The notes under the pieces: model-generated
What the model was told of the DNA's origin: nothing
The model's database searches: none
What the model saw: only the letters and a program-made list of their open reading frames with translations
Assembly (NCBI RefSeq): GCF_014205275.1
Contig: NZ_JACHND010000001.1
Span: forward strand, 1,116,001 to 1,180,000
Origin: Sphaerisporangium siamense
Lineage (GTDB): Bacteria; Actinomycetota; Actinomycetes; Streptosporangiales; Streptosporangiaceae
DNA length: 64,000 bases
Direction of reading: 5' to 3'
Part shown: positions 17,382 to 26,775 of the stretch, one piece after another
How the letters are laid out: each line of letters starts with the position of its first letter
Position numbering within the stretch: position 1 is the first letter of the stretch
Program-made: the position numbers and the translations under genes

Positions 17382-17398
17382 ACCCCGAGACCCGGGGT
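17382..17398 (+). terminator. Small intra-operon hairpin
   Basis: ACCCCG (17382-17387) pairs with CGGGGT (17393-17398) around a 5-nt loop, in the 101-bp gap between the dehydrogenase and the binding-protein gene. It may attenuate read-through or protect the downstream message; it is too short to be a sure terminator. Confidence 0.35.
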
Positions 17399-17459
17399 CC
17401 CCGCGAAACCCCCCACGACCAACCCCTGAGATTCACCCCCCTTGAGAGGAGAACCTGCC

Positions 17460-18818
17460 ATGCGCCGATTCCTCCGGCTTGGCGCGGTCGCCGCCGCGTT
17501 CGGCCTGACGCTGGCGGGCTGCGGCTCGTCGGCCACCGAGGCCCCCGCGGACGGTGGCGGCCTGGGCACGGCCGAGAAGCCCGTGTCGATCAGAGTCATC
17601 GCCAACGACGCCTTCGCCAAGCAGTGGCAGGACCAACTGGTCCCCGAGTTCAGCAAGAAGTACCCGAACATCAAGGTCACCGTGGACGGCGTGCCGTACA
17701 ACGACCAGCTCGCCAAATCGATGCTGGAGCTGACCAGCCCGACCGCCACCTACGACGTGGTCCTCGGCGACGACCCGTGGTTCCCGCAACTGGCCAAGAC
17801 CGGCGGCCTGGTGGACCTGAAGACCGACCTGTCGAAGTTCACCGACGCCGGCTACGACTGGGGCGACTTCAACCCGTCGCCGCTGGCCGCCGGGGAGTGG
17901 CAGGGCCACCAGTACGGCGTGCCGGTCCGCTCCAACCTGCTGCTGATGTTCTACAACCGGGCGCTGTACAAGAAGGCCAAGGTCGCCGAGCCCACGAAGG
18001 AGACGACCTGGGAGCAGTACTTCGCCGACGCGCCCAAGCTGGTGCAGGACACCGACGGCGACGGCAAGAAGGACGCGTGGGCGGTGGGCACCTACTTCAC
18101 CAAGGACCCGCTGACGCCGACGATCTGGCAGACCGTGCTCAACTCCAACGGCGGCAAGCTGCTCGACGACAAGCTCAAGGTGAGCTTCGACGACGAGAAC
18201 GGGGTCAAGGCGCTGCAGACGCAGGTCGACCTGCTGAAGTACGCGCCGCCCGGGGCGAGCACCTACCAGTTCAACGAGCCGCTGGAGGCGTTCCGCCAGG
18301 GCAAGGTCGCCACGATGTTCATGTGGGGCAGCGTCTACAAGGGCACCGCGATCGACAAGACGACGACCACCCTGTCGGAGGACCAGGTCGGCATCACCAC
18401 GCTGCCCGCGGGCAGCGCCGGCCCCGGCGCGCACCGCGGCATCTGGTCGGCGGGCATCGCCAAGAAGTCCGCCCACCAGGCCGCCGCGTGGACGTTCCTG
18501 CAGTGGGTGACCTCCAAGGAGGGCGAGCAGTGGGTCGGCGCCAACCTCGGCACCTTCCCCGCGCGTAACTCCACGCTGCAGGGCACGCCGCCCGCTCCCT
18601 GGCTGAAGCCGGTCTACACCGCCATCACCGACGGCTACGCGGCGATCGCCCAGGGCCAGATGTGGCGGCCGAGGCTGCCCGAGTCGGACGCGGTGCAGCA
18701 GATCCTCGCCCTGCAGACCAGCCGGGCGATGTCCGGGCAGGCCACGTCCAAGGACGCGATCCATCAGGCGGCCGTCGACATCTCCGCCCTGCTGAAGTCC
18801 AAGGGCTACGCGCAGTGA
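17460..18818 (+). CDS. ABC transporter sugar-binding lipoprotein (family 1)
   Basis: Extracellular solute-binding protein of the CUT1 type, 452 aa. Signal peptide with lipobox LAGC; Cys21 would be lipidated. Start ATG 17460 follows AGGAGA. The body shows family features: NDAFAKQWQDQ, YDVVLGDDPW, YGVPVRSNLLLMFYN and a DTDGDGKKDAW loop that resembles a calcium site. It delivers substrate to the two permeases downstream. No ATPase gene is in the operon, so a shared MsiK-like ATPase is expected. Ligand unknown: sugar, polyol or glycerol derivative. Confidence 0.92.
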   Translation: MRRFLRLGAVAAAFGLTLAGCGSSATEAPADGGGLGTAEKPVSIRVIANDAFAKQWQDQLVPEFSKKYPNIKVTVDGVPYNDQLAKSMLELTSPTATYDVVLGDDPWFPQLAKTGGLVDLKTDLSKFTDAGYDWGDFNPSPLAAGEWQGHQYGVPVRSNLLLMFYNRALYKKAKVAEPTKETTWEQYFADAPKLVQDTDGDGKKDAWAVGTYFTKDPLTPTIWQTVLNSNGGKLLDDKLKVSFDDENGVKALQTQVDLLKYAPPGASTYQFNEPLEAFRQGKVATMFMWGSVYKGTAIDKTTTTLSEDQVGITTLPAGSAGPGAHRGIWSAGIAKKSAHQAAAWTFLQWVTSKEGEQWVGANLGTFPARNSTLQGTPPAPWLKPVYTAITDGYAAIAQGQMWRPRLPESDAVQQILALQTSRAMSGQATSKDAIHQAAVDISALLKSKGYAQ

Positions 18819-19777
18819 GTGCGCTCCGCACCCGATCACCCCGGGCGGGGGCGTCCTCCGCCCCTGCCCGGGGGCCCGGTGGTTCCCCCCGCCCGCGCCG
18901 GATCCGGCTGGGCGAGCCCGGGACGGCGTGGATCTTCATGGGTCCCGCGCTGGTACTGCTGGCGGGCATGCTGCTCTACCCGATCATCTACACCGTCTGG
19001 GTGAGCCTGTCCGACTTCGACCTGGCCACCTTCCAGCCCGGCGGCTGGGTCGGGCTGCGGAACTACCAGGCCGTGCTGGCCGATCCCGGCTTCCTGCAGT
19101 CGCTCAAGGTGACCGGGGTCTACCTGGTGATCGCCCTGCCGCTGCAGATGATCCTCGGCTTCGCGCTGGCCTTCCTGCTCAACGTCGAGTGGCGCGGGCG
19201 CGGGCTGCTGCGGGCGCTGTTCCTCATCCCGATGGTGGTCGCGCCCGTCGTCGCGGGCGGCGTCTGGCGGATGCTGCTCGACCCGCTCTGGGGCGTGGTG
19301 AACTACGCCCTCGGCCTGGTGGGGGTGGGACCGGTCGAGTGGATCGGCGACCCCACGCTCGCCATGGTCAGCCTCATCCTCATCGACACCTGGCGCTGGA
19401 CGCCGTTCGTGGTGCTGATCGCCTCGGCGGGCATCCTGGCGCTGCCCACCGACGTCTACGAGGCGGCCCGCTCCGACGGCGCCAACCGGTGGCAGATCCT
19501 GCGGCACGTCACGATTCCGCTGCTGGTGCCCGTGGTCGCCGCGGCGTTCGTCGTCCGCTGGCTGGGCGCGGTCAAGATGTTCGACATCGCGCTGGCCGCG
19601 ACCAAGGGCGGCCCCGGGCAGGCGACCGACGTCGTCAACCTCTACATCTACGAGAAGGGCTTCCGCGGCCTGGAGTTCGGCTCGGCGTCCTCGATGGCGA
19701 CCGTCGTCCTGCTGATCACCATGATCATCACCTATTTCCTGTTCCGCCTCACCCGTCGTCTGGAGAACCGATGGTGA
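18815..19777 (+). CDS. ABC sugar transporter permease 1 (MalF/UgpA-like)
   Basis: 320 aa, six predicted helices. GTG 18815 overlaps the binding-protein stop (GTGA), so it is translationally coupled. The cytoplasmic EAA loop is EAARSDGANRWQILRHVTIP. The N-terminal ~35 residues are Pro/Arg-rich and hydrophilic. Partner of the next gene. Confidence 0.93.
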   Translation: MSALRTRSPRAGASSAPARGPGGSPRPRRIRLGEPGTAWIFMGPALVLLAGMLLYPIIYTVWVSLSDFDLATFQPGGWVGLRNYQAVLADPGFLQSLKVTGVYLVIALPLQMILGFALAFLLNVEWRGRGLLRALFLIPMVVAPVVAGGVWRMLLDPLWGVVNYALGLVGVGPVEWIGDPTLAMVSLILIDTWRWTPFVVLIASAGILALPTDVYEAARSDGANRWQILRHVTIPLLVPVVAAAFVVRWLGAVKMFDIALAATKGGPGQATDVVNLYIYEKGFRGLEFGSASSMATVVLLITMIITYFLFRLTRRLENRW

Positions 19778-20604
19778 GCACCGGCCGCCTTGGCCGCGCC
19801 GCGGCGATCGGCGGCGCGATCCTGGCCACTCTCGTCTTCCTCTTCCCCGTGCTCTACATGGTGAGCATCTCGTTCAAGGTGCCGCGCGACATCTTCACGG
19901 TGCCGCCGCGCTGGTTCAGCGAACTCACCCTGGACAACTACACCAGCTACTTCAACCAGGCGCGGATCCTGCCGCGCATGCTGAACACCGTGATCGTGGC
20001 GGCCGGCTCGGCGATCATCTCGATGGTCGCGGGCGCGATGGCCGGGTACGCGCTGTCCCGGATGCGGATGCGCGGCGCGGGCGTCGTCGCCGGGCTCATC
20101 CTGGCCTCCCGGGCGGTGCCGCCGATCGCGCTGGTCGTCCCCATGTTCCTGGTGGCGCGCAGGCTCGGCCTGACCGACCAGTACATCACCGTGATCCTCG
20201 CCTACGTGACGTTCCTGGTGCCGTACGTGGTGTGGCTGATGCGCGCGTTCTTCCGGAGCCTGCCGCCCGAGCTGGAGGAGGCGGCCATGATCGACGGCTG
20301 CAACCGGTTCGGCGCGTTCTTCCGGATCATCGTGCCGTGCAGCCTTCCCGGCCTGGTCTCCACGTTGATCTACTGCATCATCCTGGCCTGGGAGGAGCTG
20401 CTGTTCGCGCTGATCCTCACCAACGACAAGGCCGTCACGATCCCGGTGGCCATCGCCGGCATCGCGGCCGACACCGAGCACGGCGGCCTGTGGGGCCCGC
20501 TGGCGGCGGTCGGCGTGCTGACCGTGCTGCCGGTGGTGATCTTCGCGCTCGCCGTACAGAAATACCTCGTCAAGGGCCTCGCGGACGGAGCGACCAAGGG
20601 ATGA
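19771..20604 (+). CDS. ABC sugar transporter permease 2 (MalG/UgpE-like)
   Basis: 277 aa, six helices. ATG 19771 overlaps the previous gene by seven bases. The EAA loop is EEAAMIDGCNRFGAFFRIIVP. Forms the membrane channel with permease 1. Confidence 0.93.
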   Translation: MVSTGRLGRAAAIGGAILATLVFLFPVLYMVSISFKVPRDIFTVPPRWFSELTLDNYTSYFNQARILPRMLNTVIVAAGSAIISMVAGAMAGYALSRMRMRGAGVVAGLILASRAVPPIALVVPMFLVARRLGLTDQYITVILAYVTFLVPYVVWLMRAFFRSLPPELEEAAMIDGCNRFGAFFRIIVPCSLPGLVSTLIYCIILAWEELLFALILTNDKAVTIPVAIAGIAADTEHGGLWGPLAAVGVLTVLPVVIFALAVQKYLVKGLADGATKG

Positions 20605-21761
20605 GAATCCGAGATGTCCGGGCACGCCTCATCGAGCTGCCCTACCCCCGCCCGTTCGTCCCCTCCTGGGCTCCGGAGGGCGCCCACCGCAGCATGTCCG
20701 CTGTGATCGTCGAGGTCGAGACCGACGAGGGCGTGGTCGGCGTGGCGGGCGGCGACATGGGGCACTCCACCGGGCCGCTGCTGCTGGAGACCATCCGCGG
20801 GTGGATCAGGCCGAGGCTGGTGGGGATGGACCTGTTCGCCACCGGGCACATCGCCAACCACCTGCGTTACGTCGCCGAGTACGTCTTCCCCCGCCCCTGG
20901 GTGGTCGGCGTCGCGGTGTGGGACGCGGTCGGCAAGGCGTGCGGGCGTCCGCTGTACCAGTTGTGGGGCGGGCACTCGCGCAAGGTCCGCGCCTACGCCA
21001 GCTTCGGCGAGGTCCGCTCCCCTGACCAGCGGGTCGAGGACGCGCTGCGCGTGGTCTCCGAGGGGTTCACCGGCCTGAAACTGCGCGTGCACGCCGACAC
21101 GGTCGCCGAGGACGTCGCCCAGGTCGCGGCGGTCCGCGAGGCCGTCGGCCCGGACGTCGCCATCATGGTGGACGCCAACCAGGCCGCGGCGCGCTGGCGC
21201 TACCGCCCCGACGGCACCCGCGTGCTGTGGGACTTCGACCGGGCGCTGACCACCGCCAAGGAGTTCGCCGCCCTCGGCGTCGCCTGGCTGGAGGAGCCGC
21301 TCCCCCGCCACGACTACCGCGCGCTGCGCGAGCTGACCGCGGCCTCGCCGGTCCCGATCGCGGGGGGCGAGCACAACCGGGGCATCGGCCAGCTCGTGCG
21401 GATGCTGGAGGACGACTGCTTCAGCATCTACCAGCCGGACGCCAACGAGAGCGAGGACATCGCGGCGCTGCGCGACTTCGGCGCCATGGCCGCGGCCAGG
21501 CACCGCAGGGTGATCCCGCACGCCTGGGCCACCGGGCTCGGTGTGGCGGGCAACCTGCAGCTGTGCGCCGCGCTGCCCAACTGCGACTGGCTGGAGTACC
21601 CCTACGACCCGCCGGTGATCGTCCCCGAGGCGTTCCACGTCATGCTGGCCGAACCCCTTCTCCCCGATTCCACCGGGCTTGTCGCTGTTCCCGATCTCCC
21701 CGGTCTGGGTGTAGAGCTGGACCGCGCGGCGATCGAGCCGCTGACCGTCCAACAGGTCTGA
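20601..21761 (+). CDS. Enolase-superfamily dehydratase (mandelate racemase/muconate lactonising type)
   Basis: 386 aa. N-terminal capping domain (residues 1-120) and a beta-barrel with the superfamily metal ligands D191 (MVDANQ), E231 (WLEEPL) and E257 (GGEHN). H307 (IPHAW) is a candidate general acid/base, and GLKLRVH sits at the first strand where KxK or KxR is expected. These enzymes abstract a proton alpha to a carboxylate, commonly dehydrating sugar acids to 2-keto-3-deoxy acids. ATG overlaps the permease stop (ATGA). With the dehydrogenase and aldehyde dehydrogenase it suggests an oxidative, non-phosphorylated sugar-acid route. Substrate not deducible. Confidence 0.87.
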   Translation: MRIRDVRARLIELPYPRPFVPSWAPEGAHRSMSAVIVEVETDEGVVGVAGGDMGHSTGPLLLETIRGWIRPRLVGMDLFATGHIANHLRYVAEYVFPRPWVVGVAVWDAVGKACGRPLYQLWGGHSRKVRAYASFGEVRSPDQRVEDALRVVSEGFTGLKLRVHADTVAEDVAQVAAVREAVGPDVAIMVDANQAAARWRYRPDGTRVLWDFDRALTTAKEFAALGVAWLEEPLPRHDYRALRELTAASPVPIAGGEHNRGIGQLVRMLEDDCFSIYQPDANESEDIAALRDFGAMAAARHRRVIPHAWATGLGVAGNLQLCAALPNCDWLEYPYDPPVIVPEAFHVMLAEPLLPDSTGLVAVPDLPGLGVELDRAAIEPLTVQQV

Positions 21762-21777
21762 AGGGGTGTCCGCAGCG

Positions 21778-22458
21778 ATGACAGAAACGTTCCCCGCGCA
21801 GGGCAGCGCCCAGCAGTTCCGCACCAAGGCGGAGCTGGCGGCGGAGCACATCAAGCAAATGATCATGTCGGGCCAGGCGCCTCCCGGGACGAAGATCGTC
21901 ACCAGGGTGGTCGCCCAGGCCGTCGGCATCAGCGACACCCCGGTGCGGGAGGCCATCAAGCAACTGGTCTCCGAGGAGTGGCTGGTCGAGCGCCCGCACA
22001 TCGGCGCGGTCGTCGCCGACTTCACCGTGCAGAACGTGCGCGAGCTGTACGGCATACGGGCCGCGCTGACGTCCCTGGCCCTGCAACTGCACCAGGCCCC
22101 GCTCAGCGGGCCCCGGTTGGCGGCGGTGGACGAGGTGCTGGCCGGCTCCACCGTGGCCATCGCCGCGGGCGACGTCGCCGCGTTCGCCGCGCTCAACCGG
22201 CGCTTCCACTCGTTGTTATGCGACACCGAGCAGTCCCGGCTCGTGCACCGGATGCTCGTGGGCCTGTGGTCGAAGACCGAGACGGCGCAGCGCGGTTTCC
22301 GGCTCGTGCCCTGGCGGCTGCCGCAGTCCCACGCCGAGCACGTGGCGATCAGGGACGCGCTGGCGGAGGGGGACATCGCGCGCGCGAGCGAGCTGCAGCA
22401 CGCGCACGAGATGGCGGCGATGAACGCGTTGATCCAAGCGATGGACGGTGAAGCATGA
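21778..22458 (+). CDS. GntR-family (FadR subfamily) transcriptional regulator
   Basis: 226 aa from ATG 21778, with AAGGGG ten bases upstream; a GTG at 21766 is possible. The N-terminal winged helix is of GntR type: KAELAAEHIKQMI, then SDTPVREAIKQLVSEEWL. The C-terminal all-helical FCD ligand domain includes ALNRRFHSLL and SHAEHVAIRDAL, with the His/Asp residues that often bind a metal and a carboxylate effector. Embedded in the operon it probably controls, likely through the palindrome at 16189-16200. Confidence 0.92.
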   Translation: MTETFPAQGSAQQFRTKAELAAEHIKQMIMSGQAPPGTKIVTRVVAQAVGISDTPVREAIKQLVSEEWLVERPHIGAVVADFTVQNVRELYGIRAALTSLALQLHQAPLSGPRLAAVDEVLAGSTVAIAAGDVAAFAALNRRFHSLLCDTEQSRLVHRMLVGLWSKTETAQRGFRLVPWRLPQSHAEHVAIRDALAEGDIARASELQHAHEMAAMNALIQAMDGEA

Positions 22459-23924
22459 GGACAGGACGGGCCCTCGTCGGAGGGCGCTGGCGGGAGACGG
22501 CGGAACGCTTCGCGGTGACCGACCCCGCGACCGGCGAGACGATCGCCGAGGTCGCCGAGTGCGGCGCGGAGCTGACCGTCGAGGCCGTCGACGCCGCGTC
22601 GGCGGCCCTGCCCGGCTGGCGGGCCATGCCTGCGCACGAGCGGGCGGCGATCATGCGGCAGGCCGCCGCGCTGCTCGCCGCCCGCGCGCGGGAGATCGGC
22701 GCGGTCATGACGGCCGAGCAGGGCAAACCGCTGGCCGAGGCCGCGGGCGAGGTGGTCGCGGGAGCCGACCACCTCCTCTGGGCCGCGGAGGAGACCCGCC
22801 GCGTGTACGGCGAGACCATCCCGTCGACCGGCGCCGACACGCGCATGTGGCTGCTGCCCGAGCCGGTCGGCGTCGTGGCGGGCATCACGCCGTGGAACTT
22901 CCCGGTCTCGATGATCACCAGGAAGCTGGGGCCGGCGCTGGCCGCGGGCTGCACGGTGGTGCTCAAGCCGTCCGAGCTGACCCCCATGTCGGCGATCGCG
23001 GTCGCCGAGTGCCTGACCGAGGCGGGCTTCCCGCCGGGGGTGTTCAACCTGGTCACCACGACCAGGCCCGAGGAGTTCGCCGGAGTGGTCATGGCCGACT
23101 CCCGGGTGCGGAAGGTGTCCTTCACCGGGTCGACGGCGGTCGGCAGGGAGCTGATCCGGCGCAGCGCGGACGACGTCAAGCGGCTCAGCGTCGAGCTGGG
23201 CGGCCACGCCCCCGTGCTCGTCTTCCCCGACGCCGACGTGGCGGCCGCCGCGGCGGGCGTGGCCAGGAGCAAGTTCATGAACGCCGGCCAGGCGTGCACG
23301 TCGCCGAACCGCGTCTACGTGCACGAGTCCGTCGCGGCGGAGTTCGTCGACGAGCTGGTCAAGCTCGCCGAGGCGGTCACCGTGGGCGCCGGCGCCGAGC
23401 CCGGCGTCACGATGGGCCCGCTGATCGACGACCGCGCCGTGGCCAAGGTCGGCCGCCATGTCGAGGACGCCCTCGCGCACGGGGCCCGCCTGGCGACGAC
23501 CCGGCGGGAGGGGCCGGGCAGGTTCGTCCCGCCCATGGTGCTGACCGGCGTCACCGACGCCATGCTCGTGTGCCGGGAGGAGACCTTCGGCCCCGTCGCG
23601 CCGGTCCTGACGTTCGGCGCGGGCCCCAAGGACGCGGAGAACGCCGGCGGCGTGCAGGACGGGGACGTGGCGGGCGTGCTGGCCAGGGCGAACGCCACGC
23701 CGTACGGCCTGGCCGCGTACCTGTGGACGCGCGACCTGGCCCGGACGGTGCGGGTCTGCGAGGAGCTGCAGTTCGGCATCGTCTCGGTCAACGGGGCCCC
23801 GCTCGCGCCGCCCCAGGGACCGTTCGGCGGGATCAAGGGCAGCGGGTACGGCCGCGAGGGCGGCCACCACGGCGTGGAGGACTTCGTGGAGTACAAGTAC
23901 GTGAGCGTGGGGCTGGGACGATGA
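22455..23924 (+). CDS. NAD(P)-dependent aldehyde dehydrogenase
   Basis: 489 aa, resembling succinate-semialdehyde and related dehydrogenases. Catalytic residues are N148 (PWNFP), E247 (VELGG) and C281 (GQACTSPN). NAD-binding KPSELTP and FTGSTAVG are present, and the C-terminal PFGGIKGSGYGREGG is complete. A Gly/Asp insertion lies near residues 395-410. ATG overlaps the regulator stop. In the operon it would oxidise a semialdehyde formed after dehydration. Confidence 0.92.
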   Translation: MRTGRALVGGRWRETAERFAVTDPATGETIAEVAECGAELTVEAVDAASAALPGWRAMPAHERAAIMRQAAALLAARAREIGAVMTAEQGKPLAEAAGEVVAGADHLLWAAEETRRVYGETIPSTGADTRMWLLPEPVGVVAGITPWNFPVSMITRKLGPALAAGCTVVLKPSELTPMSAIAVAECLTEAGFPPGVFNLVTTTRPEEFAGVVMADSRVRKVSFTGSTAVGRELIRRSADDVKRLSVELGGHAPVLVFPDADVAAAAAGVARSKFMNAGQACTSPNRVYVHESVAAEFVDELVKLAEAVTVGAGAEPGVTMGPLIDDRAVAKVGRHVEDALAHGARLATTRREGPGRFVPPMVLTGVTDAMLVCREETFGPVAPVLTFGAGPKDAENAGGVQDGDVAGVLARANATPYGLAAYLWTRDLARTVRVCEELQFGIVSVNGAPLAPPQGPFGGIKGSGYGREGGHHGVEDFVEYKYVSVGLGR

Positions 23925-24991
23925 CGGAGCAGACGAACGGCACGGGGGACCGCGCGCCCGCGCGCAGGGAGAACGCGCTGACCAAGGACGCCGCACGCCG
24001 GGTCGTGGAGCGCGAGATCACCAGCCGGGTCGACCTGTGCCGTCCCGACGGGCGGCTCAACCCGGCGGCGGTCGGCTGGAGCCGCACTCCCCTGCACCGG
24101 GCGAACATCCGCGGCTGGGGACGCACGATGCGCTGGGAATACTGGTGCCTGACCAGCCCCGAGCACGTCTTCGCCTTCAGCGCCTCCAGCCTGGACTACC
24201 TGGCCAGCGAGTCCGCCTGGTACCTCGACAGGACCACGGGCAGGGACGTCTCCAGCCGCAGCCTCATCGTGCCGAGCCGGGGCACCTCCTTCTCCGATCG
24301 CAGCGGCGAGGGCAGCGTCAGGATCGGCAAGGGCCCGCTCAAGATCGCCGTGGACGAGACGGCCGACGGCACCCGGCTCCGGCTCAGGTCGCCGGAGTTC
24401 GAGGCCGACCTGCTGGTCCACCGGATCGAGGGCCGCGACAGCCTGGCGGTGGTCGTGCCCTGGTCGTCGCGGCGCTTCCAGTACACCGTCAAGGACCTCG
24501 GGCGGCCGGCGGAGGGCTCGCTGACCGTCAACGGGCGCCGCATCCGCCTGTCGGCCGACGACACCCTCGCCACTCTGGACCACGGCCGCGGGCGCTGGCC
24601 CGGCAAGGTCCTGTGGAACTGGGGCGCGGCGTCGGGGCGCTCCGGCGGGCGCGAGGTCGGCGTCCAGATCGGCGGCAAGTGGACCGACGGCACCGGCAGC
24701 GTCGAGAACGGCCTGTTCCTCGACGGGCGGCTGCACAAGATCAGTGAAGAGCTGGTGTGGCGCTACGACACCTCCGACTGGATGGCGCCGTGGCGGATCA
24801 CCGGCGAGCGCGTCGACCTGGAGTTCGTCCCCGAGCACGTCCGCTCGGCCGACGTCACCCGGCTCTACCTGCACAGCAGGGAGGACCAGGCCTTCGGCCG
24901 CTACCGGGGCACGGTGGTCGCCGACGACGGCACCGTCGTGGAGATCGACGACCTGTTCGGCTGGGCCGAGGAAGTGTGCAGGCGCTGGTGA
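23921..24991 (+). CDS. DUF2804 family protein
   Basis: 356 aa, no signal peptide or membrane helix. Recognisable DUF2804 features are NIRGWGRTMRWEYW near residue 65, KVLWNWGAASG, VGVQIGGKWTDGTG and ENGLFLDGRLHKI. The family has no firm biochemical role; the fold is thought to be a double beta-barrel related to AttH/carotenoid hydratase-like proteins. ATG overlaps the dehydrogenase stop (ATGA), so it belongs to the catabolic operon and may act on the imported compound. Confidence 0.85.
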   Translation: MTEQTNGTGDRAPARRENALTKDAARRVVEREITSRVDLCRPDGRLNPAAVGWSRTPLHRANIRGWGRTMRWEYWCLTSPEHVFAFSASSLDYLASESAWYLDRTTGRDVSSRSLIVPSRGTSFSDRSGEGSVRIGKGPLKIAVDETADGTRLRLRSPEFEADLLVHRIEGRDSLAVVVPWSSRRFQYTVKDLGRPAEGSLTVNGRRIRLSADDTLATLDHGRGRWPGKVLWNWGAASGRSGGREVGVQIGGKWTDGTGSVENGLFLDGRLHKISEELVWRYDTSDWMAPWRITGERVDLEFVPEHVRSADVTRLYLHSREDQAFGRYRGTVVADDGTVVEIDDLFGWAEEVCRRW

Positions 24992-25002
24992 GGGAGCGAC
25001 AG

Positions 25003-26775
25003 ATGACATCCGTTCAGGGCACGGCCTGGAACGACCCCCTGGGCCCCGAGCCGTTCGCGGCGGGGCTGCCCTTCGGGGCGGGCTCCGTCCTCGACCCGCT
25101 GCGCCGCGACGACGACCTGGCCGAGCTGACCGGCGACCTGCTCGACGTCCTGGTGGTCGGCGGCGGCGCGACCGGCGCGGGCGCGGCGCTCGACGCCGCC
25201 TCGCGCGGCCTGACCACCGCCCTGCTCGAAGGGGGCGACCTGGCCTCCGGCACGTCGAGCAACTCCAGCCGCCTGCTGCACGGCGGCGTGCGCTACCTGG
25301 AGCAACTGGAGTTCGGCCTGGTCCGCGAGGCGCTGCACGAGCGCGGCCTGCTGCAGGAGCTGGCGCCACACCTGGTCCGGCGCATGTCGTTCCTGTACCC
25401 GCTGACCCACCGCGTGTGGGAGCGCGGGTACGTGGGCGCGGGGCTGACCCTCTACGACGCCCTCGCCGGGCTCGGCGACCGGCACGGCTTCCGCCGCCAC
25501 CGCCACCTCACCCGCAAGGCCCTGCTCAAGCAGGCCCCGCAGTTGCGCGCGGACGCGGCGGTCGGCGCGCTGTCGTACGACGACGGGCACGTGGACGACG
25601 CCCGGCTGGTGCTGGCCCTGGCCCGTACCGCGGCGCGCGAGGGCGCGACCGTGCTGAGCCGGGTCCGCGTCACCGGGCTGGCGACCCGCCCGGGACATAC
25701 CGTGGCCACCTGCGTCGACACCCTCAGCGGCGAGCGGTTCACCGTCCGCGCCCGCCGGGTGGTGCTGGCCACCGGCCCGTGGTCGGGGCTCACCCAGAAG
25801 ATGCTCGGCACCGGCCCGGTGCGCGTGCGCGCCTCCAAGGGCGTGCACCTGGTGCTGCCCCGCGAGCGGCTGCCGATGGACAGCGCCCTGATCGCGCGCA
25901 CGCCGAGCTCGGTGCTGTTCATCATCCCCACGGGCGACGTGGTGCTGCTGGGCACGACGGACACGCCGTGGGACAAGGGCCCCGGGCCCGTGCTGCCGAC
26001 GGGGGCGGACGTGCGCTACCTGCTCGACCAGGCCAACCTGTGGCTGCGCGAGCCGCTCACGCCCGGCGACGTGCTCGGCGTCTACGCGGGGCTGCGCCCC
26101 CTGGTCGACCAGCCCGACCGGGAGCGGACGCAGGCGATCAGCAGGGAGCACGTGGTGCGGGAGGTCGCGCCGGGCTGCGTGGTCGTGGCGGGCGGCAAGC
26201 TCACCACCTACCGGGTGATGGCCCGCGACGCGGTGGACGCCGCCGTCGCCGGGCTGCCCGCGGTCAGGCCCTCCGCGACCGAGCACCTGCCGCTGTCCGG
26301 CGCGAGCGGCTTCCACCAGGCGTGGTCCCGGCGCGACTCGGCCGCCGCCGCGGCGGGGCTGCCCGTGGCGGCCGTCGAACGGCTGGCCCGCCGCTACGGC
26401 GCGGAGTACCCGCTGCTGCTGGCCATGGGACGCCGCGATCCCGCGCTGCTCGACCCGGTGCCGGGGGCGCCCTCGCTGCTGGCCGGCGAGGTGCTCTACG
26501 CCGCGCGGCACGAGGCCGCGATGACCGTGGACGACGTGCTGCGCCGCCGCAGCAGGGCCGGACTCGAAACGGCCGACGGGGGCGCGGGCGCGGCGCCGCA
26601 CGTGGCGGCCCTGCTGGCCGCGGCGCTCGGCCGCGACGAGAGCTGGGCGGCCGAGCAGGCCGCGAGCTACACGCGGACCGCCGAGGTGACCCGCGCGGCG
26701 CTGGACACCTCGGACGACGCCGAGCTGGCCCCGCTGCTGGCCGACCTCGCCGGCCGCTGGAGCGGTGCCGCATGA
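25003..26775 (+). CDS. GlpD-like FAD-dependent glycerol-3-phosphate dehydrogenase
   Basis: 590 aa. The FAD-binding Rossmann start is VLVVGGGATGAGAALDAASRG (anchor GGGATGAG, about residue 50), followed by GDLASGTSSNSSRLLHGGVRYL, whose SRLLHGG motif is typical of GlpD, and GGKLTTYRVMA. An extra ~40 residues precede the FAD motif. It would oxidise sn-glycerol 3-phosphate (or a related polyol phosphate) at the membrane and pass electrons to quinone. It lies 12 bp after DUF2804 and overlaps the kinase start. Pairing with a GlpK-like kinase implies that a glycerol-like unit is released in this pathway. Confidence 0.88.
   Translation: MTSVQGTAWNDPLGPEPFAAGLPFGAGSVLDPLRRDDDLAELTGDLLDVLVVGGGATGAGAALDAASRGLTTALLEGGDLASGTSSNSSRLLHGGVRYLEQLEFGLVREALHERGLLQELAPHLVRRMSFLYPLTHRVWERGYVGAGLTLYDALAGLGDRHGFRRHRHLTRKALLKQAPQLRADAAVGALSYDDGHVDDARLVLALARTAAREGATVLSRVRVTGLATRPGHTVATCVDTLSGERFTVRARRVVLATGPWSGLTQKMLGTGPVRVRASKGVHLVLPRERLPMDSALIARTPSSVLFIIPTGDVVLLGTTDTPWDKGPGPVLPTGADVRYLLDQANLWLREPLTPGDVLGVYAGLRPLVDQPDRERTQAISREHVVREVAPGCVVVAGGKLTTYRVMARDAVDAAVAGLPAVRPSATEHLPLSGASGFHQAWSRRDSAAAAAGLPVAAVERLARRYGAEYPLLLAMGRRDPALLDPVPGAPSLLAGEVLYAARHEAAMTVDDVLRRRSRAGLETADGGAGAAPHVAALLAAALGRDESWAAEQAASYTRTAEVTRAALDTSDDAELAPLLADLAGRWSGAA

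Noticed and set aside
20370..23996. Very long open frames on the opposite strand of clear genes (also 39177-42047, 45378-48086 and 24901-26601 on the minus strand)
   Set aside because: In GC-rich DNA the frame opposite a real gene is often free of stops. These translate to Arg/Gly/Ala/His-rich strings without motifs, while the + strand frames carry full enzyme signatures.
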